Part shown: positions 48,601-59,657 of the stretch, piece after piece
How the letters are laid out: each line of letters begins with the position of its first letter
How positions within the stretch are numbered: the stretch's first letter is position 1
Origin: Haberlea rhodopensis
Taxonomy: Eukaryota; Streptophyta; Magnoliopsida; Lamiales; Gesneriaceae
Length of the DNA stretch: 64,000 bases
Assembly (NCBI GenBank): GCA_907163345.1
Contig: CAJQUN010001266.1
Coordinates: 1-64,000 of the forward strand
Reading direction: 5' to 3'
Notes under the pieces: generated by a model
The model's database searches: none
What the model saw: only the letters and a program-made list of their open reading frames with translations
What the model was told of the DNA's origin: nothing
Position numbers and translations under genes: made by a program

Positions 48601-51600
48601 ATCATTTTCTTGGTTCGAATAAGTATTTGAGAAATTTAAACAATTTCGGGCGTTTTTTTTGATGTTTTGATAAATTTCTATTTCGTGCAATTATAAGAGT
48701 ATGTGTCTTGAGTACATTGTTATCTTGGTTGGAAGAAGGTTTTGAGAAATTTTCAAATTTACGTAAGTTTTTTGATTTTTTGATAATTTCTGATTTCGTG
48801 CGAATATTCGAGTATAAGTATTGTGTACATCATTTTCTTGGTTCGAATAAGTATTTGAGAAATTTTAACAATTTCGGACTTTTTTTTTAATTTTTGATAA
48901 ATTTCTATTTCGTGCAATTATAAAAGTATGTGTCTTGAGTACATAATTTTCTTGGTTGGAAGAAGGTTTTGATAAATTTTCAGAATTACGTAAAGTTTTT
49001 TGATTTTTTGATAAATTCCGATTTCGTGCGAATAGTCGAGTATATGTCTAGAGTACATCATTTTTTTGGCTCGAATAAGTGTTTGAGAAATTTTAACAAT
49101 TTCGGACGTTTTTTTGATGTTTTGATAAATATCAATTTCGTGCAATTATAAGAGTATGTGTCTTGAGTACATTGTTATCTTGGTTGGAAAAAGGTTTTGA
49201 GAAATTTTCAAAATTACTAAGTTTTTTTATTTTTTAATAAATTTCGATTTGGTGCGTATATTCGGTTATATGTCTAGAGTATATCATTTTCTTGGTTCGA
49301 ATAAGTATTTGAGAAATTTTAACAATTTCGGACGTTTTTCTTTATTTTTTGATAAATTTCTCTTTTGTGTAATTATAAGAGTATGTGTCTTGAGTACATT
49401 CTTATCTTGTTAGGAAGAAGGTTTTGAGAAATTTTCAGAATTACCTAAGTTTTTTGATTTTTTGATAAATTTCGATTTCGTGCGAATATTCGAGTATATG
49501 TTTTGAGTACATCATTTTCTTGGTTCGAATAAGTATTTGAGAAATTTTAACAATTTCGGGCGTTTTTTTGATGTTTTGATAAATTTCTATTTCGTGCAAT
49601 TATAAGAGTATTTGTCTTGAGTACATTGTTATCTTGGTTGGAAGAAGGTTTTGAGAAATTTTCAAAATTACGTAAGTTTTTTGATTTTTTGATAATTTCT
49701 GATTTCGTGCGAATATTCGAGTATATGTCTAGAGTACATCATTTTCTTGATTCGAATAAGTATTTGAGAAATTGTAACGATTTTGGACGTTTTTTTGATT
49801 TTTTGATAAATATCAATTTCGTGCAATTATAAGAGTATGTGTCTTGAGTACATTGTTATCTTGGTTGGAAGAAGGTTTTGAGAAATTTTCAAAATTACGC
49901 AAGTTTTTTGATTTTTTGATAAATTCCGATTTGGTGCGTATATTCGGTTATATGTCTAGAGTACATCATTTTCTTGGTTCGAATAAGTATTTGAGAAATT
50001 TTAACAATTTCGGACGTTTTTCTTTATTTTTTGATAAATTTCTCTTTCGTGCAATTATAAGAGCATGTGTCTTGAGTATATTCTTATCTTGGTAGGAAGA
50101 AGGTTTTGAGAAATTTTCAGAACTACGTAAGTTTTTTGATTTTTTGATAAATTTCGATTTCGTGCGAATATTCGAGTATATGTTTGGAGTATATCATTTT
50201 CTTGTTTCGAATAAGTATTTGAGAAATTTTAACAATTTCGGGCGTTTTTTTGATGTTTTGATAAATTTCTATTTCGTGCAATTATAAGAGTATGTGTCTT
50301 GAGTACATTGTTATCTTGGTTGGAAGAAGGTTTTCAGAAATTTTCAAAATTACGTAAGTTTTTTCATTTTCTGATAAATTCCGATTTAGTGCGAATATTC
50401 GGTTATATGTCTAGAGTACATCATTTTCTTGGTTCGAATAAGTATTTGAGAACTTTTAACAATTTCGGACGTTTTTCTTTATTTTTGATAAATTTCTCAT
50501 TCGTGCAATTATAAGAGTAATTATCTTGGTTGGAAGAAGGTTTTGAGAAATTTTCAGAATTACGTAAGTTTTTTGATTTTTTGATAAATTTCGATTTCGT
50601 GGGAATATTCGAGTATATGTTTAGAGTACATCATTTTCTTGGTTCGAATAAGTATTTGAGAAATTTTAACAATTTCGGGCGTTTTTTTGATGTTTTGATA
50701 AATTTCTATTTCGTGCAATTATAAGAGTATGTGTCTTGAGTACATTGTTATTTTGGTTGGAAGAAGGTTTTGAGAAATTTTCAAAATTACGTAAGTTTTT
50801 TGATTTTTTGATAAATTCCGATTTGGTGCGAATATTCGGTTCTATGTCTAGAGTACATCATTTTCTTGGTTCGAATAAGTATTTTAGAAATTTTAACAAT
50901 TTCGGACGTTTTTTTTGATGTTTTGATAAATTTCTATTTCGTGCAATTATAAGAGTATGTGTCTTGAGTACATTGTTATCTTGGTTGGAAGAAGGTTTTG
51001 AGAAATTTTCAAAATTACGCAAGTTTTTTGATTTTTTGATAAATTCCGATTTGGTGCGTATATTCGGTTATATGTCTAGAGTACATCATTTTCTTGGTTC
51101 GAATAAGTATTTGAGAAATTTTAACAATTTCGGACGTTTTTCTTTATTTTTTGATAAATTTCTCTTTCGTGCAATTATAAGAGCATGTGTCTTGAGTATA
51201 TTCTTATCTTGGTAGGAAGAAGGTTTTGAGAAATTTTCAGAATTACGTAAGTTTTTTGATTTTTTGATAAATTTCGATTTCGTGCGAATATTCGAGTATA
51301 TGTTTGGAGTATATCATTTTCTTGTTTCGAATAAGTATTTGAGAAATTTTAACAATTTCGGGCGTTTTTTTTGATGTTTTGATAAATTTCTATTTCGTGC
51401 AATTATAAGAGTATGTGTCTTGAGTACATTGTTATCTTGGTTGGAAGAAGGTTTTGAGAAATTTTCAAAATTACGTAAGTTTTTTGATTTTTTGATAAAT
51501 TCCGATTTGGTGCGTATATTCGGTTATATGTCTAGAGTACATCATTTTCTTGGTTCGAATAAATATTTGAGAAATTTTAACAATTTCGGACGTTTTTCTT

Positions 51601-54600
51601 TATTTTTTGATAAATTTCTCTTTCGTGCAATTATAAGAGCATGTGTCTTGAGTATATTCTTATCTTGGTAGGAAGAAGGTTTTAAGAAATTTTGAGAATT
51701 ACGTAAGTTTTTTGATTTTTTGATAAATATCGATTTCGTGCGAATATTCGAGTATATGTTTGGAGTATATCATTTTCTTGTTTCGAATAAGTATTTTAGA
51801 AATTTTAACAATTTCGGGCGTTTTTTTGATGTTTTGATAAATTTCTATTTCGTGCAATTATAAGAGTATGTGTCTTGAGTACAGTGTTATCTTGGTTGGA
51901 AGAAGGTTTTGAGAAATTTTCAAAATTACGTAAGTTTTTTGATTTTTTGATAAATTCCGATTTGGTGCGAATATTCGGTTCTATGTCTAGAGTACATCAT
52001 TTTCTTGGTTCGAATAAGTATTTTAGAAATTTTAACAATTTCGGACGTTTTTTTGATGTTTTGATAAATTTCTATTTCGTGCAATTATAAGAGTATTTGT
52101 CTTGAGTACATTGTTATCTTGGTTGGAAGAAGATTTTGAGAAATTTTCAAAATTAAGTAAGTTTTTTGATTTTTTGATAATTTCCGATTTCGTGCGAATA
52201 TTCGAGTATATGTCTGGAGTACATCATTTTTTTGGTTCGAATAAGTATTTGAGAAATTTTAACAATTTCGAACGTTTTTTTGATTTTTTGATAAATTCCG
52301 ATTTCGTGTGAATGTTCGAGTATATGTCTAGAGTACATCATTTTTTTGGTTCGAATAAGTATTTGAGAAATTTTAACAATTTCAGACGTTTTTTTTGATT
52401 TTTTGATAAATTTCTATTTCGTGAAATTATAAAAGTATGTGTCTTGAGTACATAATTTTCTTGGTTGGTAGAAAGTTTTGAGAAATTTTCAGAATTACGT
52501 AAGTTTTTTTATTTTTTGATAAATTTCGATTTCGTGCAAATATTCGAGTATATGTTTTGAGTATATCATTTTCTTGTTTCGAATAAGTATTTGAGAAATT
52601 TTAACAATTTCGGGCGTTTTTTTGATTTTTTGATAAATTTCTATTTCGTGCAATTATAAATGTATTTGTCTTGAGTACATTGTTATCTTGGTTGGAGGAA
52701 GATTTTGAGAAATTTTCAAAATTAAGTAAGTTTTTTGATTTTTTGATAATTTCCGATTTCGTGCGAATATTCGAGTATATGTCTGGAGTACATCATTTTT
52801 TTGGTTCGAATAAGTATTTGACAAATTTTAACAATTTCGGACGTTTTTTTGATTTTTTGATAAATTCCGATTTCGTGCGAATATTCGAGTATATGTCTAG
52901 AGTACATCATTTTTTTGGTTCGAATAAGTATTTGACAAATTTTAACAATTTCGGACGTTTTTTTGATTTTCTGATAAATTTCTATTTCGTGCAATTATAA
53001 AAGTATGTGTCTTGAGTACATAATTTTCTTGGTTGGTAGAAGGTTTTGAGAAATTTTCAGAATTACGTAAGTTTTTTGATTTTTTGATAAATTTCGATTT
53101 CGTTCGAATATTCGAGTATATGTTTTGAATATATCATTTTCTTGGCTCTTATAAGTATTTGAGAAATTTTAACGATTTCGGACGTTTTTTTGATGTTTTG
53201 ATAAATTTCTATTTCGTGCAATTATAAGAGTATTTGTCTTGAGTACATTGTTATCTTGGTTGGAAGAAGATTTTGAGAAATTGTAAGCATTTCGGACGTT
53301 TTTTTGATTTTTTGATAAATTTCGTGAAATTATAAGAGTTTGTGTCTTGAGTAAATAATTTTCTTGGTTTGAAGAAGGTTTTGAGAAATTTTCATAAATT
53401 ACGTAAGATTTTTGATTTTTTGATAAATTTCGATTTCGTGCGAATATTCGAGTATATGTTTTGAATATATCATTTTCTTGGCTCGAATAAGTATTTGAGA
53501 AATTTTAACAATTTCGGACATTTTTTGATGTTTTAATAAATATCTATTTCGTGCAATTATAAGAGTTTGTGTCTTGAGTACATTGTTATCTTGGTTGGAA
53601 GAAGGTTTTGAGAAATTTTCAGAATTACGTAAGTTTTTTTATTTTTTGATAAATTTCGATTTCGTGCGAATGTTCGAGTATAAGTATTGTGTACATCATT
53701 TTCTTGGTTCGAAAAAGTATTTGAGAAATGTTAACAATTTCGGACGTTTTTTTTAATTTTTGATAAATTTCTATTTCGTGCAATTATAAAAGTATGTGTC
53801 TTGAGTACATAATTTTCTTGGTTGGAAGAAGGTTTTGAGAAATTTTCAGAATTAAGTAAGTTTTTTGATTTTTTGATAAATTCCGATTTCGTGCGAATAG
53901 TCGAGTATATGTCTAGAGTACATCATTTTTTGGCTCGAATAAGTATTTGAGAAATTTTAACAATTTCAGACGTTTTTTTGATGTTTTGATAAATATCAAT
54001 TTCGTGCAATTATAAGAGTATGAGTCTTGAGTACATTGTTATCTTGGTTGGAAGAAGGTTTTGAGAAATTTTCAAAATTACGAGTTTTTTGATTTTTTGA
54101 TAAATTCCGATTTGGTGCGTATATTCGGTTATATGTCTAGAGTACATCATTTTCTTGGTTCGAATAAGTATTTGAGAAATTTTAACAATTTCGGACGTTT
54201 TTCTTTATTTTTTGATAAATTTCTCTTTCGTGCAATTATAAGAGTATGTGTCTTGAGTACATTCTTATCTTGGTATGAAGAAGGTTTTGAGAAATTTTCA
54301 GAATTACGTAAGTTTTTTGATTTTTTGATAAATTTCGATTTCGTGCGAATATTCGAGTATATGTTTTGAGTATATCATTTTCTTGTTTCGAATAAGTATT
54401 TGAGAAATTTTAACAATTTCGGGCGTTTTTTTTGATGTTTTGATAAATTTCTATATCGTGCAATTATAAGAGTATGTGTCTTGAGTACGTTGTTATCTTG
54501 GTTGGAAGAAGGTTTTGAGAAATTTTCAAAATTACGTAAGTTTTTGATTTTTTGAAAAATTCCGATTTGGTGCGAATATTCGGTTATATGTCTAGAGTAC

Positions 54601-57420
54601 ATTTTTAACAATTTCGGGCGTTTTTTTGATGTTTTGTTAAATTTCTATTTCGTGCAATTATAAGAGTATTTGTCTTGAGTACATTGTTATCTTGGTTGGA
54701 AGAAGGTTTTGAGAAATTTTCAAAATTATGTAAGTTTTTTAATTTTTTGATAAATTCCGATTTGGTGCGAATATTCGGTTATATGTCTAGAGTACATCAT
54801 TTTCTTGGTTCGAATAAGTATTTGAGAACTTTTAACAATTTCGGACGTTTTTCTTTATTTTTTGATAAATTTCTCTTTCGTGCAATTATAAGAGTATGTG
54901 TCTTGAGTAAATAATTTTCTTGGTCTGAAGAAGGGTTTGAGAAATTTTCAGAATTACGTAAGTTTTTTGATTTTTTGATAAATTTCGATTTCGTGGGAAT
55001 ATTCGAGTATACGTTTAGAGTACATCATTTTCTTGGTTCGAATAAGCATTTGAGAAATTTTAACAATTTCGGGCGTTTTTTTGATGTTTTGATAAATTTC
55101 TATTTCGTGCAATTATAAGAGTATGTGTCTTGAGTACATTGTTATCTTGGTTGGAAGAAGGTTTTGAGAAATTTTCAAAATTACGTAAGTTTTTTGATTT
55201 TTTGATAATTTCCGATTTCTTGCGAATATTCGAGTATAAGTATTGTGTACATCATTTTCCTGGTTCGAATAAGTATTTGAGAAATTTTAACAATTTCGGA
55301 CGTTTTTTTTAATTTTTGATAAATTTCTATTTTGTGCAATTATAAAAGTATGTGTCTTGAGTACATAATTTTCTTGGTTGGAAGAAGGTTTTGATAAATT
55401 TTCAGAATTACAGTTAAGTTTTTTGATTTTTTGATAAATTCCGATTTCGTGCGAATAGTCGAGTATATGTCTAGAGTACATCATTTTTTTGGCTCGAATA
55501 AGTATTTGAGAAATTTTAACAATTTCGGACGTTTTTTTTGATGTTTTGATAAATATCAATTTCGTGCAATTATAAGAGTATGTGTCTTGAGTACATTGTT
55601 ATCTTCAGTTGGAAGAAGGTTTTGAGAAATTTTCAAAATTACGTAAGTTTTTTGATTTTTTGATAAATTCCGATTTGGTGCGTATATTCGGTTATATGTC
55701 TAGAGTACATCATTTTCTTGGTTCGAATAAGTACTTGAGAAATTTTAACAATTTCGGACGTTTTTCTTTATTTTTTGATAAATTTCTCTTTTGTGTAATT
55801 ATAAGAGTATGTGTCTTGAGTACATTCTTATCTTGTTAGGAAGAAGGTTTTGAGAAATTTTCAGAATTACGTAAGTTTTTTGATTTTTTGATAAATTTCG
55901 ATTTCGTGCGAATATTCGAGTATATGTTTTGAGTACATCATTTTCTTGGTTCGAATAAGTATTTGAGAAATTTTAACAATTTCGGGCGTTTTTTTGATGT
56001 TTTGATAAATTTCTATTTCGTGCAATTATAAGAGTATGTGTCTTGAGTACATTGTTATCTTGGTTGGAAGAAGGTTTTGAGAAATTTTCAAAATTACGTA
56101 AGTTTTTTGATTTTTTGATAATTTCTGATTTCGTGCGAATATTCGAGTATATGTCTAGAGTACATCATTTTCTTGGTTCGAATAAGTATTTGAGAAATTG
56201 TAACGATTTTGGACGTTTTTTTGATTTTTTGATAAATATCAATTTCGTGCAATTATAAGAGTATGTGTCTTGAGTACATTGTTATCTTCATTGGAAGAAG
56301 GTTTTGAGAAATTTTCAAAATTACGTAAGTTTTTTGATTTTTTGATAAATTCCGATTTGGTGCGTATATTCGGTTATATGTCTAGAGTACTTCATTTTCT
56401 TGGTTCGAATAAGTATTTGAGAAATTTTAACAATTTCGGACGTTTTTCTTTATTTTTTGATAAATTTCTCTTTCGTGCAATTATAAGAGTATGTGTCTTG
56501 AGTACATTCTTATCTTGGTAGGAAGAAGGTTTTGAGAAATTTTCAGAATTACGTAAGTTTTTTGATTTTTTGATAAATTTCGATTTCGTGCGAATATTCG
56601 AGTATATGTTTTGAGTATATCATTTTCTTGTTTCGAATAAGTATTTGAGAAATTTTAACAATTTCGGGCGTTTTTTTTGATGTTTTGATAAATTTCTATT
56701 TCGTGCAATTATAAGAGTATGTGTCTTGAGTACATTGTTATCTTGGTTGGAAGAAGGTTTTGAGAAATTTTCAAAATTACGTAAGTTTTTTGATTTTTTG
56801 ATAAATTCCGATTTGGTGCGAATATTCGGTTCTATGTCTAGAGTACATCATTTTCTTGGTTCGAATAAGTATTTGAGAAATTTTAACAATTTCGGACGTT
56901 TTTTTGATGTTTTGATAAATTTCTATTTCGTGCAATTATAAGAGTATTTGTCTTGAGTACATTGTTATCTTGGTTGGAAGAAGATTTTGAGAAATTTTCA
57001 AAATTAAGTAAGTTTTTTGATTTTTTGATAATTTCCGATTTCGTGCGAATATTCGAGTATATGTCTGGAGTACATCATTTTTTTTGTTCGAATAAGTATT
57101 TGAGAAATTTTAACAATTTCGGACGTTTTTTTGATTTTTTGATAAATTCCGATTTCGTGCGAATGTTCGAGTATATGTCTAGAGTACATCATTTTTTTGG
57201 TTCGAATAAGTATTTGAGAAATTTTAACAATTTCAGACGTTTTTTTTGATTTTTTGATAAAGTTCTATTTCGTGCAATTATAAAAGTATGTGTCTTGAGT
57301 ACATAATTTTCTTGGTTGGTAGAAGGTTTTGAGAAATTTTCAGAATTACGAAAGTTTTTTGATTTTTTCATAAATTTCGATTTCGTGCGAATATTCGAGT
57401 ATATGTTTTGAGTATATCAT
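45653..57420 (+). repeat. Satellite array, right block, with higher-order repeats
   Basis: About 52 plus-oriented units of ~227 bp. Private variants recur in the same order: a unit with TTCGGTTCTATGTC followed by one with GAAGATTTTGAG and TGTCTGGAGTAC appears at 47114, 51875 and 56726 (4761 and 4851 bp apart). A unit with GAGTATAAGTATTGTGTAC appears at 48708, 53574 and 55130. Runs at 48252-50095 and 54675-56521 match with an offset of about 6.42 kb. Some places have two second-type halves in a row. No gene is credible. Confidence 0.93.
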
Positions 57421-57650
57421 TTGATGAAGATCTACGAGTGTATGATGAAGAAGGAGTTAATCAAGGAGAGGTACATACGATTCCTCTAATTCCAAGTGGA
57501 CCAATTACAAGAGCACGAGCTAAAAAGTTGGCCAACTCATTGCTAAGCTTCGTACTGCACACCATAACAAAGGAACACTCTAAGTCAAGACAATTTATGA
57601 CAAATGATCCTACAATGCTGAATCTACTCCAAGTTCAAGAAGAAGAGTGA
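57421..57650 (+). pseudogene. Ty3/gypsy pol C-terminal tail, left of the LTR
   Basis: Encodes DEDLRVYDEEGVNQGEVHT and SGPITRARAKKLANSL, ending TGA 57648-57650. 57423-57626 is identical by eye to 63797-64000, the pol tail of the element at the right edge. It is fused on the left to satellite at about 57420. The few residues read before DEDLR come from satellite. It is the end of another copy whose body is missing. Confidence 0.9.
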
Positions 57651-58403
57651 ATCAATTGAATTATTTCAAGTTTTTGTACTCGGACTGCTTAAAACTTTTC
57701 TCTTATAATTTGTTCCAAATTGTAATAGTATTTTATGCCTTAGTGGGCTTAGTACTTATTTTATTTCATGCATTTTCGAGTTGTAAGTTGATGGGCTTCA
57801 TAAAAGTGGCATGCTAGCTTGTTTTGAGCCCATTAGGTCAAATTAAAGGTGCTAAGGCTATATATAAGCACCCATAGTAGTCTTTTGAGGGTAATTAATC
57901 ATTTTTGATTCCAAAAATCAAGTTTTCATATCTCTTGAAATTCTCACTCGAAATTTTGATCTTCAAAGATCAAATTTCTGAACTTATCAAGGTTTTGCAT
58001 TCCTTGTGGCGTTCATAATCAGATACCGAGGTTCATATCTCTTTATAGATATTGGGTCGAGGTGCTTATTATCAGATACCGAGGTTCATATCTCTTTATA
58101 GATATTGGGTCGAGGTGCTTATCATCATACCGAGGTTCTTGCTTCGTTAAGCAACGGGTCGAGGTTTAAGGTAACAAAATTTATAATATTCGAGCCTTGT
58201 AATTTTCAATTTGATTTTAAAACTTTCTTGGGTTACAACGTGTAAATCGTGATTTTTGTGGTCCTTAGCACGATTCATTCTATATCGTTGTTAATGGCGT
58301 CACAAGGGTCATATCATGGTTACAACGTGTAAATCGAGATTTTTGTGGTCCTTAGCACGATCCATTCCATATCGTTGTTAATGACGTCACAAGGGTCTTA
58401 TCA
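57648..58403 (+). mobile_element. 5' LTR of a Ty3/gypsy element
   Basis: The right end, GGGTCTTATCA at 58403, lies two bases before the primer site. The left end is set at TGAATCAATTG, after purine-rich CAAGAAGAAGAG, so the pol stop TGA would overlap the LTR start. TATATATAA at 57859-57867 is a TATA box. Internal repeats: two ~53-bp copies of GATACCGAGGTTCATATC...GGGTCGAGGTGC (58022-58130) and an 87-bp tandem duplication of the terminal region (58231-58403). It is related to the solo LTR at 30704-31504. The left boundary is less certain than the right. Confidence 0.78.
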
Positions 58404-58405
58404 TT

Positions 58406-58423
58406 TGGTATCAGAGCCTGGTT
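58406..58423 (+). other. Primer-binding site, tRNA-iMet
   Basis: TGGTATCAGAGCCTGGTT matches the complement of the initiator-Met tRNA 3' end except for one base in the second half. It lies 2 bases after the LTR end, as expected for Ty3/gypsy minus-strand priming. Confidence 0.9.
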
Positions 58424-59192
58424 TTTAAAATCAGGTTTTTGTTTCATTGAGTATTTGTTTTCCCTATTCTTTTTCATATTTTTCGTTGCTCCGGAGAGGC
58501 CAAAAAAAAAAAAAAACGAAAATAAAAAAAAAAAAAAAAGATTTCGTTTTTTTTGGTCTATTTTCTTGTTTTTTTAGTCCCTTGACTTCCTTAAAAAAAA
58601 AAAAAAAAAAAAAATTCGAAAAATAAATTAAAGGGGCACATTTTTGAGTCAATATTTTATTTCCAAGTTAAAGGTCACTTTTTTGGAGTCAATATTTTAT
58701 TTCCAAGTAAAGGGTCATCCTTTTGAGTCAATATTATATTTCCAAGTATTCCACTTCTTTCCAAAGTAGTCAAATCATAATTCAAGACTACTCCTTCCAC
58801 TCAAAGAGTCATTTGCATTTCCAAGTCCTACATTAAAGTCCTTTAATTCTTGTGTCTTAGATTCAACTCGTATTTCTAAAGTTTGTTCCCAAGTTTCTTT
58901 TAAGATCAATTTGAGGTTCAAGTCTCGATTTTTATTTATTTATTTTTTTTTGTTACCTCTTTAAAAAAAAAATGAAGTACAACCTCTTCAACCTAGCAAG
59001 AAAACCATCCTCGATGCAATCATAACATCTTGTGTGGAAAAAGGCTATGTGAGGACATTCGAAAAAGCCAAAAAAAGAGAGTAAACACGAGTGGAGAGTC
59101 CATTTGTGAGTTGAGTGTGAGTGAAACACGTGAGGGAGTGTTTGTGAGGTCCTTTCTTTTTATACTAACCCTTTTCTTGCAGGGAACACAAA
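58424..59192 (+). other. Ty3/gypsy untranslated leader with homopolymers and short repeats
   Basis: No coding region. Holds poly-A and poly-T runs (58500-58612), three ~45-bp copies of a unit with GAGTCAATATTTTATTTCCA (about 58645-58745), and a T-rich stretch at 58930-58955. Just before gag, TACTAAC (59163-59169) and CTTTTCTTGCAG (59171-59182) look like a branch point and 3' splice site. The minus-strand open frame over the homopolymers is not a gene. Confidence 0.8.
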
Positions 59193-59657
59193 ATGTCTCG
59201 TAACAATGATGGTTCAAGTGGTAGTGGTGAAAAAGATAATGCTTTTACGCTTCAAGCCATGCAACAACAGTTTGAGCGTATGGGCATGATCTTACAAGCG
59301 ATGACTGATAGACTTGATAAGCAAGATGAACAAGTGAAAGAATTGAGGGGTGAACGAGGAGGACGAGATCGGAATGTGGGTAGAAATGTGGTGTATGACT
59401 TGACGGAGTCCGAAGAAGAGTACAATGATGTGAATCAAAGAAATGGTGATGATGGAGGCAATGGACTAAGGGGTAGAGGAGGGCATGGTAATCGGGGTGA
59501 TAGAAGACAAGGTAGACGTGGTCGGAATGAGCAAAATAATGGAAGGGGTGAGGATAGGATAGATCGTGATTTGGGAAATATAAAGGTGAATATTCCACCT
59601 TTCCAGGGGAAGAACAACCCAGAAATATACTTAGAATGGGAAAGAGGGTTGAGTTAA
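59193..59657 (+). pseudogene. gag: Ty3/gypsy gag, N-terminal part
   Basis: Starts ATG 59193 (MSRNNDGSSGSGEKDNAF). Residues ~25-55 form a likely coiled coil (QQQFERMGMILQAMTDRLDK). A Gly/Arg/Asn-rich stretch follows (GRGGHGNRGDRRQGRRGRNE), then the conserved start of the capsid domain (NIPPFQGKNNPEIYLEWE). The frame ends at TAA 59655-59657 because the A-run after EWE is one base short compared with the family; the capsid continues in the next frame from about 59640. Gag forms the particle. The frameshift makes this copy defective. Confidence 0.88.

Noticed and set aside
58464..58652. Phe-rich minus-strand open frame
   Set aside because: It is produced by poly-A tracts in the retrotransposon leader.
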